A DNA stretch of 64,000 bases from Granulicella cerasi (GTDB lineage Bacteria > Acidobacteriota > Terriglobia > Terriglobales > Acidobacteriaceae). Positions 51,142-60,782 of this stretch are shown piece after piece (position 1 is the first letter of the stretch; each line of letters opens with the position of its first letter). A program made the position numbers and the translations under genes. The DNA is taken from assembly GCF_025685575.1 (NCBI RefSeq), contig NZ_JAGSYD010000003.1, positions 186,001 to 250,000 of the forward strand, written 5' to 3'. The notes under the pieces were generated by a model, which searched no databases, was not told the origin of the DNA, and saw only the letters and a program-made list of their open reading frames with translations.

Positions 51142-52980
51142 ATGGACAACATCACGCTCGCACGCCTGCTCGACGAAACCGCTGCCCTGCTCGAAATCGA
51201 CGCAGCCGATCCCTTCCGCATCCGCTCGTATCGCCGCGCCGCTGAGACGGTGGAGCAGCAGACCACGCCGCTCGAAACGCTGATCGGCCCCGATGGCGAC
51301 GTGAAGCAGCTGCTCGCGATTCCCGGCATCGGCAAAGGTATGGCCGCCAACATTCGCGACCTCGCCGCCACCGGCACCATGCCTCTGCGCGAGGAGTTGC
51401 TGACCAAGTACCGAGCGTCGATGCTTGAGCTGCTACGCCTGCCCGGCATGGGCCCCAAGACCGTCGCGCTGCTCTACTCCGCGCTGCAGATCGAGAACAT
51501 CGACCAGCTTGAAGAAGCCGCCAAGCGCGGTGACCTGCTGCCGCTCCCGCGCATGGGACAAAAGTTCACCGACAAGCTGCTGAAAGGCATCGAAGACTAT
51601 CGCCGCAACGCTTCGCGCTTCCGCATCGACGACGCGCGCCAGCACGCCGAGCGCGTCAGCGAACTCATCCGCCAGTTCCCCGGCATCGAGACGATCACGC
51701 CCGCAGGCTCCCTTCGCCGTGGCAAGGAGAGCGTCGGCGATCTCGACCTGCTCGTCACCGGCCCAGCCTGCGAGCCCGATGTGGTCGCAGCAGCGGTCGA
51801 ACACGTTGCCACGCTGCCGCTCATCGACAAGCTGCTCGCCCGCGGACAGAACAAGGTCAGCTTCAATCTGCGCAACGGCCTGCAGGTCGACGTGCGGCTG
51901 CTGCCTCGAGCAAGCTACGGCGCGGCGCTGCAGTATTTCACCGGCTCCAAACACCACAACGTCACCTTGCGTCAGCGCGCCATCAAGCGCGGCTACACGC
52001 TCAGCGAGTACGCGCTGATGCGGCTTGAGGACAACAAGATCATCGCCGCAGCCAGCGAAGAAGAGATCTACAACGCGCTCGAGCTCGACTACATCGCGCC
52101 CGAGCTGCGCGAGAACTGTGGCGAGATCGAAGCCGCTGCCAGACACGAACTGCCGAAGCTCATCACGCGCTCCGACATTCGTGGCGACTTGCACATGCAC
52201 ACCACCGAGTCCGACGGCTCAAACTCCATCCGCGAGATGGCTGAAGCCGCTATCGAACGCGGCCTCGAGTACATTGCAATCACCGATCACTCCAAGCTGC
52301 TCACCATGACCGGCGGCATGGATGACAAGCGCGCCATCGCTCACGCCGCTCGCATCCGCGCCGAAAGCAATCGTCTTGCGGAAGAGTTTGCCGCAAAGCG
52401 CGGCCCGCAGTGGGCGCGCTACGAACGCCGCCTGAAAGCTGGCGAACCGAATACGCACGAGCCGACAGTCCCCTTCCGCATCCTCGCAGGATGCGAGTGC
52501 GACATCCTGCTCGACGGCGCGATGGATCTCGAAAACGATACGTTGGCACAGCTCGACGTCATCGTGGCGAGCGTTCATTCAGGCTTCAACCAGACGCCGG
52601 AAGAAGTCACCGAACGCGTGCTGCGTGCCTGCGAGAATCCGTTCGTGCAGATCCTCGGCCACCCCACCGGCCGCAAGGTGCTGAAGCGCGAACCCTACAA
52701 GGTCGATGTGCCGAAGATGCTCGCCGCTGCTGCGAAGTACGGCATCGCCGTCGAGCACAACTCGAACCCCGCACGCAGCGATCTCAGCGATCTGCAGCTG
52801 CGTCAGGCCAAAGAGCTTGGCTGCAAAATCATCGTCAATACGGATGCGCACGCCATCGAAGAGCTCGACCAGATCGATAACGGCATCGTGCAGTTACGCC
52901 GCGCGTGGCTCAGCGCCGCCGACCTCATCAATACGCAGCCCATCGATGCGTTTCTCGCCGCGCTGCGCCCACGCCCTTAG
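51142..52980 (+). CDS. polX: DNA polymerase/3'-5' exonuclease PolX
   Basis: 612-residue fusion of a family X DNA polymerase and a PHP exonuclease. The N-terminal helix-hairpin-helix part contains IPGIGKGMAANI and LPGMGPKTVALL. The polymerase active site is GSLRRGKESVGDLDLL (D200, D202). The PHP domain (about 345-612) has GDLHMHTTESDG (H351, H353), ITDHSK and NTDAHAIEEL. Family members fill short gaps in base-excision repair and trim 3' ends. The ATG at 51142 is preferred; the longer frame from 51058 reads through a terminator. Confidence 0.93.
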   Translation: MDNITLARLLDETAALLEIDAADPFRIRSYRRAAETVEQQTTPLETLIGPDGDVKQLLAIPGIGKGMAANIRDLAATGTMPLREELLTKYRASMLELLRLPGMGPKTVALLYSALQIENIDQLEEAAKRGDLLPLPRMGQKFTDKLLKGIEDYRRNASRFRIDDARQHAERVSELIRQFPGIETITPAGSLRRGKESVGDLDLLVTGPACEPDVVAAAVEHVATLPLIDKLLARGQNKVSFNLRNGLQVDVRLLPRASYGAALQYFTGSKHHNVTLRQRAIKRGYTLSEYALMRLEDNKIIAAASEEEIYNALELDYIAPELRENCGEIEAAARHELPKLITRSDIRGDLHMHTTESDGSNSIREMAEAAIERGLEYIAITDHSKLLTMTGGMDDKRAIAHAARIRAESNRLAEEFAAKRGPQWARYERRLKAGEPNTHEPTVPFRILAGCECDILLDGAMDLENDTLAQLDVIVASVHSGFNQTPEEVTERVLRACENPFVQILGHPTGRKVLKREPYKVDVPKMLAAAAKYGIAVEHNSNPARSDLSDLQLRQAKELGCKIIVNTDAHAIEELDQIDNGIVQLRRAWLSAADLINTQPIDAFLAALRPRP

Positions 52981-53002
52981 CCTCGATTACGGAGTTTCCC
53001 GC

Positions 53003-53581
53003 ATGGCCGCAACGCAGTTCGTCCAGGAAGAAAAGTCCTCACCGCTGAAGCCCGTCCTGATTGCCGTCGTCGCTCTCGCGCTCGCGGCCGTAGCCGTCTT
53101 TGCGCTGTATCCGAAGCGCTCTTCGCAGCTCACCGTCACGCACGCAGAGGTCTTCGCTCCGCACACGCAGACGAAGGACACAGCTCAGAGTTCCAATGTG
53201 AAGGTGCTCGATGCGCCGCCCGCGGTCGAAGACGACGTCTACGTGGCGACCACGCTGAAGCTCGACAACAAGCTTCATGTGCCGATGTATTTTTCTGGGG
53301 TAACAGCCACCGCAACGCTCGCCGACGGTCAGCAGGTAGACGCGACCGTCGTGCACTCCGATAGCGACCTGCGCAACGTGCAGCTCAGCTTCCCGCAGCT
53401 GCACGCCATGCTGCCGCATCCGCTGCATGACAGCGACGAAGCCCCCGCAGGCGGCGCGCTTGATGGCCAGGTGCTGCTACTCTTCGGCAACATTACCGGC
53501 GAGCAATGGAAAGCAAAACGGTCAGCGAGCCTGACGCTAAACCTCATGCATCAGGACCCGATGACCGTCGCTCTTCCCTAA
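53003..53581 (+). CDS. Membrane-anchored protein of unknown function
   Basis: 192-residue protein with an N-terminal membrane anchor (PVLIAVVALALAAVAVFAL, about 17-35) and a periplasmic part. The core (about 70-185) has VYVATTLKLDNKLHVPMYFSGVTATATLADG and LLLFGNITGEQWKAKRSASLTLNLM, a beta-sandwich-like pattern that I cannot name. It lies 22 bases after polX and probably belongs to its transcript. The gene stops four bases before the end of the convergent glutathione-peroxidase remnant. Confidence 0.7.
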   Translation: MAATQFVQEEKSSPLKPVLIAVVALALAAVAVFALYPKRSSQLTVTHAEVFAPHTQTKDTAQSSNVKVLDAPPAVEDDVYVATTLKLDNKLHVPMYFSGVTATATLADGQQVDATVVHSDSDLRNVQLSFPQLHAMLPHPLHDSDEAPAGGALDGQVLLLFGNITGEQWKAKRSASLTLNLMHQDPMTVALP

Positions 53582-53585
53582 GCTT

Positions 53586-54145
53586 TTACTTTGCCAGTGC
53601 AGCTTCCACGGCCGAGATCAACTCCGGCGACTCGGGCGTGATGCCCGAAGCAAAGCGTGCGACAACTTCGCCATCACGGCCGACAAGGAACTTCTCAAAG
53701 TTCCACAGCACCTCGGGTGCTTCCGTAGGACCGGGCAAACCGTTGTCCTTGGAGAAGGTCGCGAGCTGTCCGCGGAAGACGTCATCGTCGCCGGTGGCCT
53801 TGGGCTGTGCAGCCGTCAGCGCGGCGTATAGCGGAGCTTCTCTTCACCCACGACGGTGATCTTCTCGAAGATCGGAAACTGCACGCCGAAGTTCAGCTGG
53901 CAGAACGACGAAATCTCCGCGTTCGTGCCCGGCTCCTGCGCGCCAAAATCATTGGCTGGAAACGCCAGCACTTCAAACCCTTGCGCCTTATATTGCTCGT
54001 ACATCTTCTCGAGGCCGTCGTACTGCTTCGTAAAGCCGCACTTGGAAGCCACGTTCGTTACCAGCAGGACTTTGCCCGCATACGCACCCAGCGAGGTGGT
54101 CTCGCCGGAGTTCAGGTTCACCGGAATATTGGCAATCGTCGACAT
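53586..54145 (-). pseudogene. Glutathione peroxidase with a one-base frameshift
   Basis: The first 100 residues are a good glutathione peroxidase-like sequence (VASKCGFTKQYDGLE with C36, FPANDFGAQEPGTN). At about 53838-53841 the frame breaks: it reads EEKLRYTPR and stops. Removing one base from expectation shows that the next frame resumes exactly with PLYAALTAAQPKATG ... EVLWNFEKFLVGRDGE ... AVEAALAK. The missing base turns the usual EEKHPLYA (CAT codon) into CT. So either the gene is a pseudogene, or the shift is a sequencing error; a programmed shift looks unlikely as there is no slippery run. Confidence 0.85.
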
Positions 54146-54293
54146 GGTTTTAGTCTACGTCGCATCTTCGCGGCCCAGGTTGCGCAGGGGCAAAATCCCC
54201 CTGAATAGCACACATAACCCATTGCGCGTTTGACAGGTAGGCGTATCCTAATCAACGGTGCGTTTTACGCGCAGCCGAGGTTTAGCGAGGCCC

Positions 54294-56189
54294 ATGAGCG
54301 TCTTTGACGTAGTTTTTGGCAAACCGCTGGCGACCAGTGCCGAGCATGATGAGCACATTGGCGTAGCGGCAGGAATCCCGATTTTCGGCCTAGACGGCCT
54401 CACCAGTGCAGCATACGGACCGGAAGCAGCCATGCAGCTTCTCGTGCCGCTAGGCATCGCCGGCGTATCGGCTTATCTTCTTCCCGTATTCAGCTGCATC
54501 CTGGTGTTGCTGGCGATCGTATATCTGTCCTACCGACAGACGATCGAAGCCTACCCGAACGGTGGCGGCTCCTACACCGTAGCCAGCGAGAACCTTGGCG
54601 ATGGAGCTGGCCTTCTGGCTGCAGCCGCGCTGATGATCGACTACATCCTGACCGCTGCCGTGGGTATCTCTGCAGGCGTTACAGCGCTGGTCTCGGCCTC
54701 CGACGGCACACGCATCAGTCACACGATGCACCACTATCAGCTGGCGTTCTGCTTGCTGATCCTGATCATCATCGCCACCGTCAACATGCGCGGCATGAAG
54801 GAGTCTGGCTTCGCATTCATGCTGCCGACCTTCATCTTCGTCGGCACACTCGTCACCACCATTGCCTGGGCCGCCTACCAGTATTGGGCCACCGGCGGAC
54901 ATCCGGTTGCGGTCGCGCCTCCACCGCCGCCTGAAGTCGGCGTATCCACCTTCACCAAGGTCGGGCTCGTCTGGCTGCTTATGAAGACCTTTGCTTCGGG
55001 CTGCGCCGCGATGACCGGCGTCGAAGCCGTATCCAACGGCGTCACCGCCTTCCGCGAACCGCGTGCGAAGAAGGCCAACCAGACGCTGACGATCATCATC
55101 GGCATGTTGATCGTGATGCTCTACGGCCTCTCGTGGGTCGCGAAGATCTATCACGTTACGGCGATGAACCCCGACGCGCACAACTACCAGAACGTGCTCT
55201 CGATCGAGGTCGCCGCCGTCTTCGGTCGCGGTTGGTTCTACTTCCTCACGATGGGTGGCGTGCTCGCTGCGCTGTCGTTCTCTGCGAACACCGCGTTCGC
55301 CGACTTCCCCCGCATGGCTCGCGCCATCGCGCTGCGGGATTACCTGCCGCATGTCTTCATTCTGCGTGGTCGCCGCCTGCTCTTCTCGCACGGCATCTAC
55401 GCGCTGACGGGCTTCACTGCGCTCATCCTCATCATCTTCAACGGCGTCACCGATCGCCTCATCCCGCTTTACGCCATCGGCGCGTTCCTCGCGTTTACGC
55501 TGTCGCAGGCGGGCATGGTGGTGCACTGGCTGCACACCAAGGACGCCAAGCACCGCTTCGTCAAACTCTTCTTCAACGGCCTCGGCGCTGTCGCTACGGG
55601 CATCACGCTGATCGTCGTGCTGGTGGCGAAGTTCACCTCTGGCGCGTGGGTAACGGCGCTGCTCGTGCCCTTCCTCATCATCATCATGACGACGATCAAG
55701 CGCCACTATCGTCGCGTGAAGCTTGAGACCGCAGACCCCACACCGCTGCGCCTCTCCGGCCTCGAAGACCCGATCGTCATCATCCCGATGGCGCGCTGGG
55801 ACAAGATCAGCGAGAAGGCCATGCGCTTCGGCCTGCTGATGAGCGAGACCGTAAAGGTTGTGCACATCCACGGCGACGAGCAGGACGCGCTCGGCTGCGT
55901 CTGGGACAAGATGGTCGCGGACCCTGTCCGCGAAGCCAACCGTACACTGCCGGAACTCATCACCGTCAGCAGCAACTACCGCACGATCCTCTCGCCGCTT
56001 ATGGACTACATCCTGAAGCTCGAGGACGAGAACCCCGGTCGCAAGATCGCCGTGCTCCTGCCTGAACTTGTTGTACGCCACTGGTGGGAGAACCTGCTGC
56101 ACAACCAGCGTGTGCAGATTCTCAAGCTGCTCTTGTTGCTCAAAGGCAACCAGCGCATCGTGGTCGTCAACATCCCCTGGTATCTCTAA
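54294..56189 (+). CDS. APC-family permease with cytosolic C-terminal domain
   Basis: 631-residue transporter starting MSVFDVVFGKPLATSAEHDEHIG behind GCGAGG; an upstream GTG at 54258 is less likely. About twelve membrane segments occupy residues 30-460, with the APC-like consensus GIPIFGLDGLTSAAYG and GGGSYTVASENLG. The last 150 residues form a soluble domain (ALLMSETVKVVHIHGDEQDALG region) resembling universal-stress-type folds. The substrate could be an amino acid or cation; the large APC permeases with this tail are not well defined. A terminator follows. Confidence 0.87.
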   Translation: MSVFDVVFGKPLATSAEHDEHIGVAAGIPIFGLDGLTSAAYGPEAAMQLLVPLGIAGVSAYLLPVFSCILVLLAIVYLSYRQTIEAYPNGGGSYTVASENLGDGAGLLAAAALMIDYILTAAVGISAGVTALVSASDGTRISHTMHHYQLAFCLLILIIIATVNMRGMKESGFAFMLPTFIFVGTLVTTIAWAAYQYWATGGHPVAVAPPPPPEVGVSTFTKVGLVWLLMKTFASGCAAMTGVEAVSNGVTAFREPRAKKANQTLTIIIGMLIVMLYGLSWVAKIYHVTAMNPDAHNYQNVLSIEVAAVFGRGWFYFLTMGGVLAALSFSANTAFADFPRMARAIALRDYLPHVFILRGRRLLFSHGIYALTGFTALILIIFNGVTDRLIPLYAIGAFLAFTLSQAGMVVHWLHTKDAKHRFVKLFFNGLGAVATGITLIVVLVAKFTSGAWVTALLVPFLIIIMTTIKRHYRRVKLETADPTPLRLSGLEDPIVIIPMARWDKISEKAMRFGLLMSETVKVVHIHGDEQDALGCVWDKMVADPVREANRTLPELITVSSNYRTILSPLMDYILKLEDENPGRKIAVLLPELVVRHWWENLLHNQRVQILKLLLLLKGNQRIVVVNIPWYL

Positions 56190-56207
56190 ACAATCGTCCG
56201 CACACGC

Positions 56208-56234
56208 AAAGGCCGCTCATCACGAGCGGCCTTT
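56208..56234. terminator. Intrinsic terminator of the APC permease
   Basis: Perfect 11-bp stem AAAGGCCGCTC/GAGCGGCCTTT with loop ATCAC, followed by T-rich sequence. Confidence 0.88.
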
Positions 56235-56302
56235 GTTGTTTCGCCGTAGAACAGGGTGCCCCCTGTTTCGCTTCACCGACGGGCGGCTGGATCAACCAAG
56301 CT

Positions 56303-57463
56303 CTACCCTAGCGCGCTCATTCTCCGCGCCACCGCCACGATCCTCTGCACGGCCTCATCGACATCCGCATCAACCGCATCCCGTGTCAGCGAAAAGCGCA
56401 GGCTCGCACGCGCCTGCTTCGGCTCCATCCCCATCGCGAGCAACACATGCGAAGGCTCGGTCGCTCCCGACATGCATGCCGATCCAAAGCTCGCGGCGAT
56501 CCCTTGCATATCCAACGCAATCAGCAGGGACTCCGCGTCCATCAAGCCGAAGCGAAGGTTCGTAGTGTTCGCCACACGCCGCGCGTCGACGCCGTTGATC
56601 TGCACATCGCTCAACGTTGCCACGATGCCCTGCTCCAGGCGATCACGCAACGCTGCCAGTTGAGCCGCGCCCTCACCCGCGAGCCACACAGCAGCAAGCT
56701 CGGCGGCCTTGCCCAACGCTACGATGCCCGGCACATTCTCCGTGCCCGCGCGGCGCTGTCGCTCCTGCGGGCCGCCATGTTGCACCGCTGCAAGCTGCAC
56801 GCCCTTGCGCACAAACAACGCGCCGGTGCCCTGTGGCGCGTAGAGCTTGTGGCCAGAGATCGACAGCAGATCGACATTCTTGAACTCACCCGACATATCG
56901 AGCGAAAGCTTGCCTGCCGCTTGCACCGCGTCCGTGTGCACCAACACACCACGCTCTTTCGCGAGGCGCGCAATCTTGCCCACAGGCTGCACGACCCCGG
57001 TCTCGTTGTTTGCGAGCATGATGCTGACGAGCTTCGTCTCTGGCCGCATCGCTGCAGCGACATCTTCCGCCAGCACCGAGCCATCCGCCTTCGGCGCAAC
57101 ATACGTCACCGCGACGCCACGCTTCTCCAGAGCCTCAGCCGCGTAGAGCACCGCATGATGCTCGATCTGCGTAGTGACAAGATGCGCCGGTTCGTTGCGC
57201 TCAAGGAACGGATCAAGCACTCCACGCAGCGCAAGATTGTCGCTTTCCGTGCCGCCGGAGGTGAAGACAATCTCCTTCGCCGTCGCCTGCAATAAGCGCG
57301 CTACCTGCTCGCGCGCACGCTCCACCGCAGATCGCGCTCGCTGCCCTGCCGCATGAGCAGCACTCGGGTTTCCAGAGCGCTCCGCGAAGTATGGAAGCAT
57401 CGCTTCCAGTACTTCAGGCGCGACCGGCGTCGTCGCATTGGCGTCAAGATAGATTGCCTTCAT
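56303..57463 (-). CDS. Cysteine desulfurase (NifS/IscS family)
   Basis: 386-residue PLP enzyme that removes sulfur from cysteine for Fe-S clusters or thio-cofactors. The lysine holding PLP is K206 in SISGHKLYAPQG, and the catalytic cysteine is C330 in GSACMSGATEPSH. The N-terminus YLDANATTPVAPEVLEAM and the glycine loop SGGTESDN are typical. It is a complete enzyme by length. Its ATG overlaps the stop of the upstream beta-barrel gene (ATGA), suggesting a two-gene transcript. Confidence 0.93.
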   Translation of the reverse strand: MKAIYLDANATTPVAPEVLEAMLPYFAERSGNPSAAHAAGQRARSAVERAREQVARLLQATAKEIVFTSGGTESDNLALRGVLDPFLERNEPAHLVTTQIEHHAVLYAAEALEKRGVAVTYVAPKADGSVLAEDVAAAMRPETKLVSIMLANNETGVVQPVGKIARLAKERGVLVHTDAVQAAGKLSLDMSGEFKNVDLLSISGHKLYAPQGTGALFVRKGVQLAAVQHGGPQERQRRAGTENVPGIVALGKAAELAAVWLAGEGAAQLAALRDRLEQGIVATLSDVQINGVDARRVANTTNLRFGLMDAESLLIALDMQGIAASFGSACMSGATEPSHVLLAMGMEPKQARASLRFSLTRDAVDADVDEAVQRIVAVARRMSALG

Positions 57464-58464
57464 CGCAACACGCCTTCATCAAGTAACAGGCTGCGGCGAC
57501 GCTTCGGACGGTTCGACTTCAGCGTAAACGTGATGCCCATTGAGACCGTATCGAGCTCCAAGCGCAGGCTGCGGTTGTAGTAGCTCTGCAGCGTCACATG
57601 CGAGTTCAATGGCACGACCAGCGAGTTCGTGAAGCCGTTGTCCTCACTCACGCTGCGCCCGGTCACAAAGGTGCGATCGGGATATCCAGGCCGCGACAAG
57701 GTCGTGTAAATCTTGCCATCGCCAAGCGGCAACTGCTCATACGCCACCGACTGAAAAACCATCCGCAACGGCAGAAACACTTGGCCGCCCACCGAGAAGT
57801 GCGCCAGCGGCCCGAGCGAGGTGTAGTCCTTCGTCACCAGCCGATTGAAGAGCGAGGATGAGTCGCCACCACCAAGGTCGAGCAGGAACCCACCACGCGA
57901 TGATCGTGTCTCAAAGTGGTTGTTAATGTCGAAGGTCACGCGGCCGGTGCTGAGGCCATGGTCCACATCGCCTGTCGGCACGGTCATCGAAGGCGTCAGC
58001 GTGTAGCGAAACCATTTCGGCGAGAGATTCATATGCGCCGCCAGCACGAGATCACCCAGTTCGCCGCGATGAGGCCGCAAGTCGGTCGTGTAGGTGTCCT
58101 GCACCGGCTGCGGATTCGGCTGCCCCGGCGACGGTTGCTGTTGCCGCGTCGTCGTCACCTGGTCTGCCGCCAGGCGATAGAGGTACACCGCGATGTTCGC
58201 GTCGAAGCTATAGTGCGGCGACACCGCATACGAAACCGCAGGCGTATAGAGCGTGTACCAACCTGAAGACGAGTCATGCACAGAGGTGAACGTGCTCGCT
58301 ACATTGAAGCCGCTGAGGCGCGCCTTCAGGCCCGGCACATTCGGCACCGGCGACGCCAGCAGACTCGGAAGATCGGGGTCGTCCTGCGGCAACTGTTCGC
58401 TCTTCTGCGCCAGCAGCGGCGCACAGCCGAGCAACAACACGAATTGGAGTCCACGCAGGCGCAA
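57460..58464 (-). CDS. Outer-membrane beta-barrel-like protein of unknown function
   Basis: 334-residue protein with a signal peptide from a TTG at 58464 (MRLRGLQFVLLLGCAPLLAQK); an ATG at 58548 would place the start inside citrate synthase and add a charged prefix. The rest is rich in alternating aromatic and polar residues (VSYAVSPHYSFDANIAVYLYRL, FSVGGQVFLPLRMVF) as in porin-like barrels, ending KSNRPKRRR-type positive residues then a short tail. No family is claimed. A terminator for the upstream gene lies directly before its start, so its own promoter is unclear. Confidence 0.65.
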   Translation of the reverse strand: MRLRGLQFVLLLGCAPLLAQKSEQLPQDDPDLPSLLASPVPNVPGLKARLSGFNVASTFTSVHDSSSGWYTLYTPAVSYAVSPHYSFDANIAVYLYRLAADQVTTTRQQQPSPGQPNPQPVQDTYTTDLRPHRGELGDLVLAAHMNLSPKWFRYTLTPSMTVPTGDVDHGLSTGRVTFDINNHFETRSSRGGFLLDLGGGDSSSLFNRLVTKDYTSLGPLAHFSVGGQVFLPLRMVFQSVAYEQLPLGDGKIYTTLSRPGYPDRTFVTGRSVSEDNGFTNSLVVPLNSHVTLQSYYNRSLRLELDTVSMGITFTLKSNRPKRRRSLLLDEGVLR

Positions 58465-58469
58465 TAGAA

Positions 58470-58504
58470 AAGGCTCGCATCCGATTGTATCGAGTGCGAG
58501 CCTT
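58470..58504 (-). terminator. Terminator of citrate synthase, abutting the next start
   Basis: On the minus strand, stem AAGGCTCGCA/TGCGAGCCTT with a 15-base loop, followed by TTCT and then the TTG start of the barrel-protein gene. Confidence 0.85.
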
Positions 58505-58523
58505 GATTTGCTGCGGCTTAAGC

Positions 58524-59678
58524 TTAGGCGCTGGGCTTCGGCGGCCATTCCTTCGCCTGCGACTGACGGCTCTTGATCTCGACATAAGGCGCCGGGTAAG
58601 CAGGTCCCGTGTAGTCGGCACGCGGACGGATCAAACGGTTGTCATCGTGCTGCTCGATCACATGCGCGCACCAGCCAGCGATGCGGCTCACCGCGAAGAT
58701 CGGCGTGAACAGATCAATGTCGATTCCGAGCGTCGTGTACGTCGAAGCCGAGTAGAAATCAACGTTCGCGTTCAGCTTCTTCTCTTCCTTGACGAAGAGC
58801 TCGATCTTGCGCGACATCTCATACCACTTCGGATTCGCGTCCTTACCGAGGTCTTCGCTCATGCGGCGCAGATGCGTCGCACGCGGATCTTCCGTGGTGT
58901 ACACGCGGTGCCCGAAGCCGGAGATCTTTTCCTTGTTCTCCAGCATGTGCTTCACGTGCTCTACCGGGTCCTCGCCAGCCTTGTCGATGTCATAGAGCAG
59001 GTGCATCACGGCCTCGTTGGCACCGCCGTGCAGCGGTCCCTTCAGCGCGCCGATCGCGCCAGTGATCGCCGAATGCATGTCCGACAACGTCGCCGCAATC
59101 ACGCGCGCTGCGAAGGTGCTCGCGTTCAGCTCGTGGTCCGCGTGCAGGATCAGCGCAACATCCAGTGCCTTCGTTGCGGTCTCGCTCGGCTTCTCGCCGT
59201 TGAGCATCCAGAGGAAGTTCGCCGCATGGCTCAGCGACGTGTCGGGCAGAATCAGTTCCTTGCCCTTGCGGATGCGGTCGAACATCGCCACAATCATCGC
59301 GATCTGCGCAGTCAGGCGGAAGCTCTTGCGCACGTTCGCGGTGTGGAAGACCGACTTCTCATCCGGGTCGTAGATCGAGAGCAGCGACACCGCCGTGCGC
59401 AGCACCTCCATCGGAGCGGCGGTCTTCGGCACGCTGCGCAGGAACTCGATGACGTCGTCAGGAATCTGGCGTGCGGCCGCGAGCTGGTGCGAGAAATCCT
59501 TCAGCTCCGCCGTCGTCGGCAGCGCTGCATTCCACAGCAAAAAGGTGATCTCTTCGAAGTTCGACTTCTGAGCCAGCTCATGGATGTCGATACCGCGATA
59601 CGAGAGAATGCCCTTCGCGCCGTCGATGAAACAAATCGACGACTCGTTGGCGATGACGTCTTGCAAGCCCTTAGCCAT
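58524..59678 (-). CDS. gltA: Citrate synthase (short bacterial type)
   Basis: 384-residue enzyme that condenses acetyl-CoA with oxaloacetate in the citric-acid cycle. Landmarks are the ISICF-like start RGIDIHELAQKS, HADHELNASTFAARV, GGANEAVMHLL and SGFGHRVYTTEDPRA, with the C-terminal RPRADYTGPAYPAP typical of short citrate synthases and methylcitrate synthases. The latter (PrpC) cannot be excluded, but no prp genes adjoin it. A promoter-like pair lies 45-75 bases upstream, and a terminator follows. Confidence 0.9.
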   Translation of the reverse strand: MAKGLQDVIANESSICFIDGAKGILSYRGIDIHELAQKSNFEEITFLLWNAALPTTAELKDFSHQLAAARQIPDDVIEFLRSVPKTAAPMEVLRTAVSLLSIYDPDEKSVFHTANVRKSFRLTAQIAMIVAMFDRIRKGKELILPDTSLSHAANFLWMLNGEKPSETATKALDVALILHADHELNASTFAARVIAATLSDMHSAITGAIGALKGPLHGGANEAVMHLLYDIDKAGEDPVEHVKHMLENKEKISGFGHRVYTTEDPRATHLRRMSEDLGKDANPKWYEMSRKIELFVKEEKKLNANVDFYSASTYTTLGIDIDLFTPIFAVSRIAGWCAHVIEQHDDNRLIRPRADYTGPAYPAPYVEIKSRQSQAKEWPPKPSA

Positions 59679-59722
59679 AACGAAATACGCTCCCTACGTG
59701 GCTTATTCCACGCAACGAGAAA

Positions 59723-59752
59723 ATTATCGACACAGGCTATAAGCTTTGTCAC
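59723..59752 (-). promoter_or_regulatory. Probable promoter of citrate synthase
   Basis: On the minus strand GTGACA (complement of 59747-59752) and GATAAT (complement of 59723-59728) are 18 bases apart, about 45 bases before the ATG. Confidence 0.5.
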
Positions 59753-59792
59753 TCACATCGCCCGATTATCGTTCACGATGTGCGGGTTTTGC

Positions 59793-60782
59793 TTATCGCG
59801 GGATAAATCTTTTCACTACCTGCGGCAGCCCCTTGCCTTCGAGCGCATCGGCCATCGCCACGGCGGTGCCCGGCGCGAGCAAGATGCCGTTCCGGAAATG
59901 TCCGCCGGCGATCCACTGCTGCGGCTTGCCCGGAAGCCCACCGATCACGGGCAGCAGGTCACTCGCAGTTGGCCGAAGCCCCGACCACACCTCGATCACT
60001 TCAGCATCACGTACCGCCGGCACAAGCTCTGAAGCCTGCTGCAACTGCCGCTTGATGGTCGCCTCATCGATGGTCGTATCAAAACCGACATCCTCCACGG
60101 TGGCACCGACGAGCGCTGTCCCGGCTTGCTCCCCGAAGTGCCGCGGAGCAATGTACATTGCCGCACTCCGATGAACGTCTTCCAGTGCGAGCCGCACACG
60201 CAACATCTGCCCCTTGCTCGGCTTGATCGCCGGAGCGCCTGCATACCAGGCGCCCGCAGCATGAACGATGCTCCTGGCAGAGATCGCGCCGCCGTCCGCG
60301 TCAAAGACACGAACCGCATCTGCATCATCCTCGACGCGAACGACGCGCGCACCACGAACGACGGTCACCCCGCTCTGCGGCACAGCCTGCTCGAGCGCGC
60401 GCATCAGCTCACGCGGATTCAACGACTGCTCCGCCAGTTCGATCACCCGATCATCATCGGTCCACTGCCGTGTGCGCTGTGTTTGAAACGGCACACACAA
60501 GCCCGAAAGCCCTTCCACGCGAGCGATGAACTCGTCATAGAGTCCTCGGCTCCAGCGTGAAAAATCATGCAGCGCTGTAGGGTTGTGCGGGTCATCGACC
60601 GCGAGCATGCCCGCAGCAGCCCACGAGGCCTGCCCTTCAGCACGCGTCGCCGACTGCTCGAGGACAACGACCTTCGCGCCGCGCCGTTGAAGCTCCAGCG
60701 CAAGCGAAAGCCCTATGATGCCCCCTCCGCAAATCACGATGTCCGTGGAGGCTGGCATCGCGGAAGATAGTTTTGGCATCAC
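59793..60782 (-). CDS. ThiO-like FAD-dependent glycine oxidase
   Basis: 329-residue flavoprotein. The N-terminal GGGIIGLSLALEL is the FAD-binding Rossmann motif, followed by GQASWAAAGMLAVDDPHN, typical of ThiO and D-amino-acid oxidase-like enzymes. The C-terminus has WSGLRPTASDLLPVIGG and GGHFRNGILLAPGTAVAMADAL. Glycine oxidase supplies iminoglycine for the thiazole ring of thiamine. No other thi gene is in the window, so the substrate is inferred from family. Start may be at 60782 or at MPASTDIV (60758). Confidence 0.87.
   Translation of the reverse strand: MMPKLSSAMPASTDIVICGGGIIGLSLALELQRRGAKVVVLEQSATRAEGQASWAAAGMLAVDDPHNPTALHDFSRWSRGLYDEFIARVEGLSGLCVPFQTQRTRQWTDDDRVIELAEQSLNPRELMRALEQAVPQSGVTVVRGARVVRVEDDADAVRVFDADGGAISARSIVHAAGAWYAGAPAIKPSKGQMLRVRLALEDVHRSAAMYIAPRHFGEQAGTALVGATVEDVGFDTTIDEATIKRQLQQASELVPAVRDAEVIEVWSGLRPTASDLLPVIGGLPGKPQQWIAGGHFRNGILLAPGTAVAMADALEGKGLPQVVKRFIPR

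Noticed and set aside
53816..54145. Selenocysteine or complete short glutathione peroxidase
   Set aside because: The active-site residue is a normal Cys codon, and the missing C-terminal blocks are present in the next frame.
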